Source: an uncultured Phenylobacterium sp. (GTDB taxonomy: Bacteria > Pseudomonadota > Alphaproteobacteria > Caulobacterales > Caulobacteraceae). From it: 7,213 nt of DNA. Below, one piece after another: positions 1 through 5,549 of the stretch (position 1 is the first letter of the stretch; each line of letters begins with the position of its first letter). The stretch is taken from the NCBI GenBank assembly GCA_945952355.1, contig CAMFIW010000131.1, positions 1 through 7,213 on the forward strand, in the 5' to 3' direction. The notes below the pieces were generated by a model that was given only the letters and a program-made list of their open reading frames with translations, made no database searches and was not told where the DNA came from. The position numbers and the translations under genes are program-made.

Positions 1-1
1 G

Positions 2-1177
2 GGCAAGGAATGGTCCTACAGCAATCTCGGCTACCGCATGCTGGGCCTGGCCATGAGCCGCGCGACCGGCCGGCCGGTGGGCGAGATCCTGGAGGCCCAG
101 GTGCTGGGTCCGCTCGGCATGACCCAGAGTCGCGGCGCCATCGTCGCCGCCGACCGCCCCCGCTATGCCGGCGGCTACAGCCCCTACTATACCGACCGGC
201 CCTATCCGCAGGCGGGCCGGCTGGCCCAGGCGCAGTGGGTGGACATGGTCGAAGCGGCGGGCTGCGTGGCCTCGACGGCCGGCGACATGACTCGCTACCT
301 GGCCTGGCTGATCGCCGCCTCGAACGGCAAGGGCGGCCCCCTGCTGTCCGAAGCCTCGGCCAAGCGGTTTTTCGAAGACAGCGCCCCGGCGCCGGGCTGG
401 GCCGAGGGCGCGCGCTACGCCAACGGCCTGGCGATCGTGCAGATCAAGGGCCGCACCCTGCTTCACCACACCGGCGGCATGACCAATTTCAGCTCGGCCC
501 TGCACGTCGATCCCAAGTCCGGGGTCGGCGCCTTCGCGAGCACCAATGTCGGCGGCACGGGCTACCGGCCCCGCGACATCACCGCCCACGCCTGCGCCCT
601 GATGACCGCCGCCCGCGACGGCTCGGCGCCGTCCCAGCCTGCGCCGACCCGCCCCCGCATCGGCAAGCCGGAGCTGTTCGTCGGCCGCTATTTCGGCACC
701 GACGGGCGCAGCTTCGAGATCGTGGCGGAGGGCGAAGGCGGCCTCGCGCTCAAGATGGGCGGCGGGACCGATGTCCTCGAACCGGCCGGCGCGGGCCAGG
801 TCCTGAGCCACCTGCCCGGCCTCGACCGCTACACCCTGGTGGCCGAGCGCGGGGGCGACAAGGTCGCGGCCCTGTGGTGGGGCCCGGTCCGGTTCGCGGC
901 CGGCGCGGAAGCGCCCGCCCCGACGATTCCTGCCGAGTTCGCGGCCCGCGTGGGCGACTATGTCAACGACAGCCCCTGGCTCGGCCTGATGCAGGTCATG
1001 GCGCGCCCCGACGGCCTCTACCTGTTCGGCTCGCGCAAGCTGGAAGCCCTGCCTGACGGAAGCTGGCGCCCAGCCGACGACTCCCCCTCCCCAGAACGCA
1101 TCTGGTTCGACGCCCCGGTCGCGGGCCGCACCCAGCGCCTGAGCTATTCCGGCGTGGACTTCGTGCGACAAGGCTAG
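2..1177 (+). CDS. Beta-lactamase-family serine hydrolase, 5'-truncated by the window edge
   Basis: This is the C-terminal part of a penicillin-binding-protein/class C beta-lactamase fold hydrolase. The frame is open from base 2, before the first ATG at 38, so the start and the catalytic SxxK lie outside the window. Two active-site motifs of the family are visible: YSN (codons 17-25), the usual Y-x-N motif, and HTGG (codons 467-478), the third motif that replaces KTG in the esterase-like branch. The context FSxxLH after HTGG is also typical. Beyond about codon 200 of the visible part there are two beta-rich stretches, beginning near PELFVGRY and near ARVGDYVNDSPW. They resemble the lipocalin-like C-terminal domains often attached to these hydrolases. 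The substrate cannot be told: it may be a peptidase or esterase rather than a true beta-lactamase. The family assignment is firm; export is likely, but the N-terminus is not seen. Confidence 0.88.
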   Translation, partial: GKEWSYSNLGYRMLGLAMSRATGRPVGEILEAQVLGPLGMTQSRGAIVAADRPRYAGGYSPYYTDRPYPQAGRLAQAQWVDMVEAAGCVASTAGDMTRYLAWLIAASNGKGGPLLSEASAKRFFEDSAPAPGWAEGARYANGLAIVQIKGRTLLHHTGGMTNFSSALHVDPKSGVGAFASTNVGGTGYRPRDITAHACALMTAARDGSAPSQPAPTRPRIGKPELFVGRYFGTDGRSFEIVAEGEGGLALKMGGGTDVLEPAGAGQVLSHLPGLDRYTLVAERGGDKVAALWWGPVRFAAGAEAPAPTIPAEFAARVGDYVNDSPWLGLMQVMARPDGLYLFGSRKLEALPDGSWRPADDSPSPERIWFDAPVAGRTQRLSYSGVDFVRQG

Positions 1178-1211
1178 GCGGCGGAGGCGCCGGATATCGC
1201 GCCCCCGCCGC
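1178..1211. terminator. Stem-loop between convergent genes, probable bidirectional terminator
   Basis: Bases 1178-1184 pair with 1205-1211 (7 bp). After one A/C mismatch, 1186-1190 pair with 1199-1203 (5 bp), leaving an 8-base loop at 1191-1198. The stem is almost entirely G-C and sits exactly between the stop codons of the serine hydrolase (1177) and the M20 peptidase (1220). This suggests it ends transcripts from both sides. Neither side has a good T-run, so it is not a textbook intrinsic terminator. Confidence 0.55.
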
Positions 1212-1219
1212 GCCGGACC

Positions 1220-2638
1220 CTACTTCTGCGTCGCGTAGATCTTGACCACCTTGTAGAGGAAGTCGCGGCTCTCATAGAGCGACCGCACCCGAATGCGCTC
1301 GTTCAGGCCGTGGACGCCGTTGCCGTCCGGGTCGCCGAACGAGCCCGACAGGCCATAGCTCGGAATGCCGGCGGCGTTGGTGAAGCGGCTGTCCGTGGCG
1401 CCGGTCGACATGGTCGGCACCAGCGGCACGCCGGGCCACATCTCCTTGGCGACGGCCTTCACCGGATCGACGATCTCCTTGGAGAGGGGCGGCGGAGGGG
1501 CGGTCGGACTGGGCTCGCCGACCAGGGTCACGGCGATCTTGTCGTCGGCGAACACCTTGACCAGCTGGTCGCGGACGTCGGTGATCTTCTCGCCGGGCAG
1601 GATGCGGCAATTGACGTTGGCCTGGGCGCGTTGCGGCAGGGCGTTGGGCGCATGGCCGGCATTGACCATGGTCGCCACGCAGGTGGTGCGCATCATCGAA
1701 TTGCGGCTTGCGTCGCGCGCGACGATGGCGGCGGCGGCTGCATCGGCCGGGTCCTTGGCGAGCGCGGTCATGGCGGCGCCGCTCTCGCCGCCTTCGATCG
1801 GGCCCATGGCCGCGAAGTGGTTGCGGGTCGCCTCGTTGATGCGGATCGGGAAGTCGTAGGCGCCCAGGCGGGCGAGCGCGTTCGACAGGTGGTAGATCGC
1901 ATTGTCCTTCGACGGTCGCGACGAGTGGCCGCCCGGATTGGTCGTGACAAGGGTGTAGTCCTGATAGACCTTCTCGCCGGCCTGGATGCCCAGGAACTGG
2001 CGCTCGCCCTTTTCGTTCAGCCGGCCGCCGGCGCCTTCATTCAGGGCGAACTGGGCGTCCATCAATTCGCGCTTGTTCTTCAGCAGCCACTCGACGCCGT
2101 CGAAGGTGTCGGAGGTCTCCTCGCCGCAGGTGAGCACGAGCTTGAGGCCGCGGCGGGGTTTGAAGCCCTCGGTCTTGTAGCGGACCATGCTGTCCGTGAA
2201 GATCGAGGCCATGGCTTTGTCGTCGCTGGCGCCGCGGGCGTAGAAGTAGCCGTTCTCCTCGATCAGGGTGAAGGGATCGCGCTCCCAATCGGCGCGGTTG
2301 GCCTCGACCACGTCGATGTGGGCGAGCAGCATGATCGGCTTCAGCTTAGGGTCGGTCCCAGCCAGGTTGGCGATCAGGGCGCCGAACTTCGGATGGTCCG
2401 GCGGAACGATGACGCTGACGTCCTTGTCCGCGTAGCCGACGGCCTTCAGCCGCGCCGCCATCTTCTCGGCGGCGGCGGTGCAGCTCCCGACCGAGAGCGT
2501 GGTGTTGGTCTCCACCAGCTCCTTGTAGAGGTCGCGGAAGGCGAGCTGGTCCGGCCGCGGCGCGGTCTGGGCGTGGGCGGCGGAGGCCAGGGCGGCGCCT
2601 GCGATCAGGGCGGCGGCGGACGTCATTCTACGGATCAT
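1220..2638 (-). CDS. Exported M20-family zinc metallopeptidase
   Basis: A 472-residue protein of the M20/M25/M40 dinuclear zinc hydrolase family. I chose the ATG at 2638 because it gives a clean signal peptide: a short basic start (MIRRM), a hydrophobic Ala/Leu stretch, and an AHA-Q cleavage site after residue 23. An ATG at 2626 is also possible. No clear Shine-Dalgarno sequence precedes either. Active-site landmarks: AHID with H107 (zinc) and D109; GASDDK with the bridging D139; CGEET with catalytic E173 and zinc ligand E174; NEGAGG with E201; GVHGLNE with H443 (zinc). The dimerisation/lid region spans roughly 225-340 and includes PGGHSSRPS with H238. The protein should act in the periplasm on a peptide or N-acyl amino-acid amide; the exact substrate cannot be inferred. 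It lies 76 bases after DUF1178 in the same direction, behind a stem-loop, so it may have its own promoter or receive only read-through. Confidence 0.9.
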   Translation of the reverse strand: MIRRMTSAAALIAGAALASAAHAQTAPRPDQLAFRDLYKELVETNTTLSVGSCTAAAEKMAARLKAVGYADKDVSVIVPPDHPKFGALIANLAGTDPKLKPIMLLAHIDVVEANRADWERDPFTLIEENGYFYARGASDDKAMASIFTDSMVRYKTEGFKPRRGLKLVLTCGEETSDTFDGVEWLLKNKRELMDAQFALNEGAGGRLNEKGERQFLGIQAGEKVYQDYTLVTTNPGGHSSRPSKDNAIYHLSNALARLGAYDFPIRINEATRNHFAAMGPIEGGESGAAMTALAKDPADAAAAAIVARDASRNSMMRTTCVATMVNAGHAPNALPQRAQANVNCRILPGEKITDVRDQLVKVFADDKIAVTLVGEPSPTAPPPPLSKEIVDPVKAVAKEMWPGVPLVPTMSTGATDSRFTNAAGIPSYGLSGSFGDPDGNGVHGLNERIRVRSLYESRDFLYKVVKIYATQK

Positions 2639-2675
2639 GGAAGTGGGGGCCCTATGTAACAATGGGCCGGACCCT

Positions 2676-2706
2676 AGGGGCGGGCGAGCTTCGCCGCAAC
2701 GCCCCT
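2676..2706 (-). terminator. Stem-loop after DUF1178, candidate terminator or attenuator
   Basis: Bases 2676-2682 pair with 2700-2706 (7 bp), and 2683-2687 pair with 2691-2695 (5 bp) around a 3-base loop, with a 4-base bulge at 2696-2699. It lies just downstream of the DUF1178 stop on the minus strand and 38 bases before the M20 start. It could close the comF-grxC-nit-DUF1178 transcript or reduce read-through. No U-tract follows, so termination strength is unknown. Confidence 0.4.
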
Positions 2707-2718
2707 GAACGCGTTCAG
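2705..2718. repeat. 14-bp perfect palindrome across the DUF1178 stop
   Basis: The palindrome ctgaacgcgttcag is centred on an acgcgt core and includes the TGA stop codon of DUF1178. It shares two bases (2705-2706) with one arm of the adjacent stem-loop. It could be a protein-binding site or part of an alternative hairpin. One 14-bp palindrome in 7 kb is not far from chance, so no function is claimed. Confidence 0.35.
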
Positions 2719-3143
2719 TTGACCTCAGTCTTCTTCGGCGGCGCCGGCGGCAGGGGCGCGACCGGAACACCGTCCTCGGCGAGCTTCTTGACCTGCGCGG
2801 GCGTGGCTTCGCCATAGATGCCGCGATCCTCCGAGCGGCCCTCGTGGATCGCGCGGGCCTCGGCGGCGAAGCCGTCGCCGACATAGTCGAAGTTCTCCTC
2901 GACGTGGCGGCGGACCTGGCCCAGGGCCTCCATCATCATCTGCCGCGCCTGGGGCGGCAGGTCGGGGGCGGAGCGCTTCGTGCCCGCCACGGCCGGAGCC
3001 ATGATCTGCTTGCGTACGGACTTCGAACCGCAGACGGGGCAATCGAGCAGGCCGCGCGACTGCTGGTCGTCGAAATCGGCCGAAGCGCCGAACCAGCCCT
3101 CGAACTCATGGTCGTGCTCGCAGGCGAGCGCGTAGCGGATCAT
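2715..3143 (-). CDS. DUF1178 family protein
   Basis: A 142-residue protein recognisable as DUF1178, a family common in alphaproteobacteria with no established biochemical role. The N-terminus carries a probable metal site: C8, H10 and H12, then C35-x-x-C38 in the segment LLDCPVCGS, resembling a small zinc ribbon. The middle is charged and helical. The C-terminal signature (YVGDGFAAEARAIHEG followed by RGIYGEAT and a V-P-V-x-P-L-P end) matches the family pattern as I recall it. The protein ends in a Pro/Lys tail. Its ATG overlaps the stop of the upstream nitrilase-type gene by four bases (ATGA, 3140-3143), so translation of the two is probably coupled and they may act together. No signal peptide is seen, so it is probably cytoplasmic. 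The family call is firm; the function is unknown. Confidence 0.88.
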   Translation of the reverse strand: MIRYALACEHDHEFEGWFGASADFDDQQSRGLLDCPVCGSKSVRKQIMAPAVAGTKRSAPDLPPQARQMMMEALGQVRRHVEENFDYVGDGFAAEARAIHEGRSEDRGIYGEATPAQVKKLAEDGVPVAPLPPAPPKKTEVN

Positions 3144-3973
3144 GCCAGCGGTTCCGGCGCGGCGAAGGGCCGGGCGTTGGCGAGGGCCGGGATCGCGGCG
3201 CGCGCCTTGGCGACTGCGCCGTCTGGCAGGTCGACCACCAGCACGCCAGGCTCGTCGTGGTCGAGGGTCCCGAGCACCTCGCCCCAGGGGCCGATCGCGA
3301 GGCTATGGCCGTAAGTACCTCGGCCGTCCTCGTGGAAGCCGCCCTGCGCCGGGGCCAGGACGAAGGAGCCGGTCTCGATGGCGCGGGCCCGCAGCAGGAT
3401 CTCCCAGTGGGCCTGGCCGGTCGGCCGGGTGAAGGCGGCGGGCGCGGTCAAGATCTCGGCGCCGGCCAGGGCGAGGGCGCGATAGACCGCCGGGAATCGC
3501 ATGTCGTAGCAGATGGTCAGGCCGAGCCTGGCGTCGCCGGCCATCGCCGTGACCGCGCGCTCGCCCGGCTCATAGACTGCGCTCTCGCGAGCGGTCTCGC
3601 CGGTCGGCAGGTCGACGTCGAACATGTGCAGCTTGTCGTAGGTCGCGACGATCGCGCCCTCGGGCGAGACCAGGGCCGCGCGGTTGGCGGCCTTGCCGTC
3701 CTCGCGCTTTACCAGGGCCGAGCCGATCAGCAGCCAGACGCCGAGCTCCCTGGCGAGGTCGCGCAGGCCCAGGACGACCGGGTCGGCCTCGAGGGTCGCG
3801 AGTTGCGGCAGCAGCTTGCTGCGGTCCTTCTGCAGGACGTTCGTGCCTTCGGGCGTGACGATCAGGGTCGCGCCCCGCGCCGCCGCTTCGCGCACCAGGG
3901 GCGCGACATGGGCCAGCGCCGCGGCGTGGGTGGCGGGGGTTCGGGTCTGGATCAGGCCGACGCGCAGAGGCAT
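3140..3973 (-). CDS. Carbon-nitrogen hydrolase (Nit1/Nit2-like, possible deaminated-glutathione amidase)
   Basis: A 277-residue nitrilase-superfamily amidase of full length. The catalytic triad is complete: E42 in VTPEGTN, K114 in YDKLHMFDVDLP, and nucleophile C155 in LTICYDMRFP. The DKLHxFDVD and ICYDxRFP wording is characteristic of the Nit branch. Members of that branch hydrolyse deaminated glutathione to alpha-ketoglutarate and Cys-Gly, or omega-amides such as alpha-ketoglutaramate. The start at ATG 3973 is supported by AGGA (tcct at 3981-3984 on the plus strand) with 7 bases of spacing. It follows grxC in the same direction after 41 bases and overlaps DUF1178 by ATGA. The neighbouring glutaredoxin gives mild support to a glutathione-repair role, but substrate choice among Nit enzymes cannot be settled from motifs alone. 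It is cytoplasmic. Confidence 0.9.
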   Translation of the reverse strand: MPLRVGLIQTRTPATHAAALAHVAPLVREAAARGATLIVTPEGTNVLQKDRSKLLPQLATLEADPVVLGLRDLARELGVWLLIGSALVKREDGKAANRAALVSPEGAIVATYDKLHMFDVDLPTGETARESAVYEPGERAVTAMAGDARLGLTICYDMRFPAVYRALALAGAEILTAPAAFTRPTGQAHWEILLRARAIETGSFVLAPAQGGFHEDGRGTYGHSLAIGPWGEVLGTLDHDEPGVLVVDLPDGAVAKARAAIPALANARPFAAPEPLA

Positions 3974-4005
3974 GACCGGTTCCTAAGCCCGCTCACGCAG
4001 GGCTT
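3974..4005 (-). promoter_or_regulatory. RBS of the Nit gene with a small upstream hairpin
   Basis: On the minus strand, AGGA (3981-3984) lies 7 bases before the Nit ATG. Directly upstream, 4000-4005 pairs with 3985-3990 (6 bp, 9-base loop). The hairpin sits in the intergenic space between grxC and the Nit gene and ends just before the RBS. It might tune translation or processing, but it is short and may mean nothing. Confidence 0.35.
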
Positions 4006-4014
4006 GGCAAGGCC

Positions 4015-4275
4015 TCAGGCCGCCTGAAGCAGCGGATCGAGCTTGCCGGCGTATTCCAGGGCCATCATGTCGTCGCAGCCGCCGATGTGTTCGTCGCCGA
4101 CGAAGATCTGCGGGAAGGTCGCCCGACCGTTGGCGCGCTGGATCATCTCCTGGCGCTTCTCCGGATCGAAGGCGGCTTCGATCTCGGTGAAGTCGACACC
4201 CTTCTTCTCAAGCAGAGAAACGGCGCGGACGCAGTAGGGGCAGTAGGGCTTGGTGTAGATGGTGACCTGGGCCAT
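4015..4275 (-). CDS. grxC: Glutaredoxin 3 (GrxC)
   Basis: An 86-residue dithiol glutaredoxin of normal length for GrxC. It uses glutathione to reduce protein disulfides and mixed glutathione disulfides in the cytoplasm. Visible motifs: active site CPYC at 12-15 after VTIYTKPY; TFPQ at 53-56 with the cis-proline P55; and the glutathione-binding GGCDD at 65-69. ATG 4275 is chosen because MAQVTIYTK is the usual family start. A TTG at 4308 would add 11 residues (MRKELSVQSRA) that do not look like Grx. It begins 35 bases after the comF stop and is followed after 41 bases by the Nit hydrolase, so the three probably share a transcript. The best Shine-Dalgarno sequence is unusually far upstream (see the RBS entry). 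Confidence 0.95.
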   Translation of the reverse strand: MAQVTIYTKPYCPYCVRAVSLLEKKGVDFTEIEAAFDPEKRQEMIQRANGRATFPQIFVGDEHIGGCDDMMALEYAGKLDPLLQAA

Positions 4276-4302
4276 GGCTCTCGATTGAACGCTCAACTCC
4301 TT
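4276..4302 (-). promoter_or_regulatory. Distant Shine-Dalgarno of grxC, possibly looped
   Basis: On the minus strand AAGGAG (4297-4302) is the only strong Shine-Dalgarno before grxC, but it is 21 bases from the ATG. The 12 bases directly after it can form a tiny hairpin (TTGA-GCGT-TCAA, 4285-4296). Looping these out would leave an effective spacing of 9. The alternatives are a weak GAGAG beside the ATG, or the in-frame TTG at 4294-4296, which directly abuts the AAGGAG and has no spacing. Confidence 0.35.
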
Positions 4303-4310
4303 ACGCAACC

Positions 4311-5102
4311 CTATATGGGGCGGTTCGCGAGTTCTTTCACCCTCGCAACCACAGCCACATCGACGCAGGCCGCCCCGGCTTTCAGAAACGCGCGCGTACA
4401 GCCTTCCAAAGTGGCGCCGGTGGTCATGACGTCATCGATCAGCAGGATGCGCCGCCCCTCGATGTGTTTCGCGCGGGCGGCCGGGACCTCGAAGGCGGCG
4501 GCGACGTTGCGCCGGCGGCCGGAGCCCGACTTGCCGCCCTGGGGCTCGGTGGCGCGTCGACGGACCAGGGTGTCGGGCAGGTAGTCCAGGTCCCACAACG
4601 CTGCGAGCGGCCGGGCGATCTCGGCGCACTGGTTGAACTGGCGGCGCAGCAGGCGGGTCGGGTGCAGCGGCACGGGCGCCACGGCGTCGGCCTCGGCCAG
4701 AAGGTCGCGGGCGGCGCGGCTGATCCAGCGGGCGAACAGCGGAGCGAGGTCGGTGCGGTCGGCGTGCTTGAGCTGCAGGATCGGACCGCGCGACGCGTCG
4801 TCGTAGAGGCAGGCGGCGCGGGCGCGCTGGAACGGACGGGGTCGCGCCAAGCAGGCGGCGCAGCGGGCGCCGGGACCCTGGTTGTATTCGAAGGGGACTC
4901 CGCAGCCGTCGCAGACCGGGTCGTCGATAAACTTGATGCGGCTCCACGTTTCGGCGGACAGACCACCGCTCAAAGAGCGCGCTCCGCCGTCGAGCGTCAT
5001 CGGTGGGAGGATCATGTCGAGCAGATCACCCGCGACGCGCTTTACTCGCGAACCTGTCGCCCAAACCAGCCGATCGAACCGCTCGTCAGCCCTGCCGCCC
5101 AC
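4311..5102 (-). CDS. comF: ComF family phosphoribosyltransferase-fold protein (apparently chimeric)
   Basis: A 263-residue ComF-type protein. The N-terminal zinc-ribbon region has C64-x-x-C67 (DPVCDGCG) and C81-x-x-C84 (ARCAACLA). The middle carries FNQCAEIARPLA at 155-166, and the PRPP-loop signature IDDVMTTGAT is at 222-231. ComF proteins are linked to DNA uptake and, more recently, to DNA repair; the enzymatic reaction is not firmly known. I prefer GTG 5102 because GAGGAG lies 7 bases upstream; the open frame reaches a TTG at 5117. The gene starts 33 bases after the small membrane-protein gene and precedes grxC. Composition is uneven: about 76% GC over 4441-4860, but about 65% over 4931-5100 and about 62% over 4321-4440. 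The 5' part is duplicated at 5601-5800. I infer that residues 1 to about 60 came with inserted DNA and the rest is native. Confidence 0.9.
   Translation of the reverse strand: MGGRADERFDRLVWATGSRVKRVAGDLLDMILPPMTLDGGARSLSGGLSAETWSRIKFIDDPVCDGCGVPFEYNQGPGARCAACLARPRPFQRARAACLYDDASRGPILQLKHADRTDLAPLFARWISRAARDLLAEADAVAPVPLHPTRLLRRQFNQCAEIARPLAALWDLDYLPDTLVRRRATEPQGGKSGSGRRRNVAAAFEVPAARAKHIEGRRILLIDDVMTTGATLEGCTRAFLKAGAACVDVAVVARVKELANRPI
4900..4927. repeat. 28-bp direct repeat, copy within intact comF
   Basis: This copy is identical base for base to 5601-5628. It encodes (on the minus strand) the zinc-ribbon piece DDPVCDGCG of ComF. Weaker similarity continues rightwards through about 5030, including a 14-base match gatgcggctccacg, whereas to the left the two copies differ at once. 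It marks the left junction of the low-GC segment. Confidence 0.9.
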
Positions 5103-5109
5103 CGCCGAA

Positions 5110-5115
5110 CTCCTC
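5110..5115 (-). promoter_or_regulatory. Shine-Dalgarno of comF
   Basis: GAGGAG on the minus strand lies 7 bases before the GTG at 5100-5102. This favours GTG over the TTG at 5115-5117, which overlaps the motif itself. I found no convincing promoter in the short gap to the membrane gene. Confidence 0.6.
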
Positions 5116-5135
5116 AACCTTAGCTATTGAAGTTA

Positions 5136-5549
5136 CTAGCAACAGGGAAGTCGCTGAAGGGTGCCTGCGAAGTAGAAGCCATACGCGGAAATACATGTGG
5201 CGATTGATGCGAGGCCAATACCGAACCGATGCAGAGCGCGGGAAGTCCGTCCTTCCAACGTCAGGCTTGCCGCGTGAGCCGCTGCCCCGAGCACCACGAA
5301 GCCGTATCCAAAGGTGGTGAAGAGGGTGGTCCCATTGAAAATCCAGTTCAGCACGTTTGAACTCGGAACAAATATTCCGGGGTAGGTTCTAGCTCCGAAA
5401 CGCAGGGCGAGAAGAAGGGTGAGCGCGTAGAGCGCAATGAAGGCCAGTTGAGCCATCCACCGCGTTTCGTTTACCCGCCTTCGGATGAGAGCGAGGTAGA
5501 AAGCCAAAGTGACGACTGCGCTCGCCAAAAGCCCCGCCAAACTGATCAC
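5136..5549 (-). CDS. Small four-helix membrane protein of unknown family
   Basis: A 137-residue protein I do not recognise. Four hydrophobic segments are visible, at about 5-22, 33-50, 72-92 and 108-128, so it is almost certainly an inner-membrane protein. The loops are short: RRRVNETR after helix 1, and a Pro/Ser/Asn-rich loop (YPGIFVPSSNVLN) between helices 2 and 3. The chain ends in RLPCC, a C-terminal cysteine pair. The proposed start is GTG 5547-5549, preceded by a G-run (5558-5563) 8 bases upstream. The GTG overlaps the TGA stop of the comF fragment (GTGA), so translation could be coupled to it. GC is about 57%, and codons such as AGA, ATA, GTA, TCA and CTT are unlike the neighbouring genes, which points to acquisition from elsewhere. 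No catalytic motif is evident. It ends 33 bases before the comF start. Confidence 0.72.
   Translation of the reverse strand: MISLAGLLASAVVTLAFYLALIRRRVNETRWMAQLAFIALYALTLLLALRFGARTYPGIFVPSSNVLNWIFNGTTLFTTFGYGFVVLGAAAHAASLTLEGRTSRALHRFGIGLASIATCISAYGFYFAGTLQRLPCC

Noticed and set aside
1310..2659. Long plus-strand open frame (449 codons) opposite the M20 gene
   Set aside because: It is antisense to a gene with a full set of M20 motifs and a signal peptide. Long antisense frames are expected in GC-rich DNA, and its translation shows no recognisable domain.
2639..2884. Upstream extension of the M20 frame to 2884
   Set aside because: The added 82 residues are Arg/Pro/Ser-rich, lie antisense-free over the DUF1178 gene in another frame, and would bury the signal peptide.
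3257..4027. Plus-strand open frame of 256 codons opposite the Nit gene
   Set aside because: Shadow of the nitrilase-family gene, whose catalytic triad is intact on the minus strand.
4276..4308. TTG start at 4308 for GrxC
   Set aside because: It would add 11 residues not found in the family; MAQVTIYTKPYC fits the normal GrxC start.
4464..5123. Plus-strand open frame of 219 codons opposite comF
   Set aside because: Shadow of comF. Its existence does not depend on any independent start signal or motif.
5133..5147. Possible minus-strand promoter in the AT-richer stretch before comF
   Set aside because: The TTGCTA-like and TAGCTA-like hexamers are only about 10 bases apart, far from the usual 16-18, and the stretch overlaps the end of the membrane gene.
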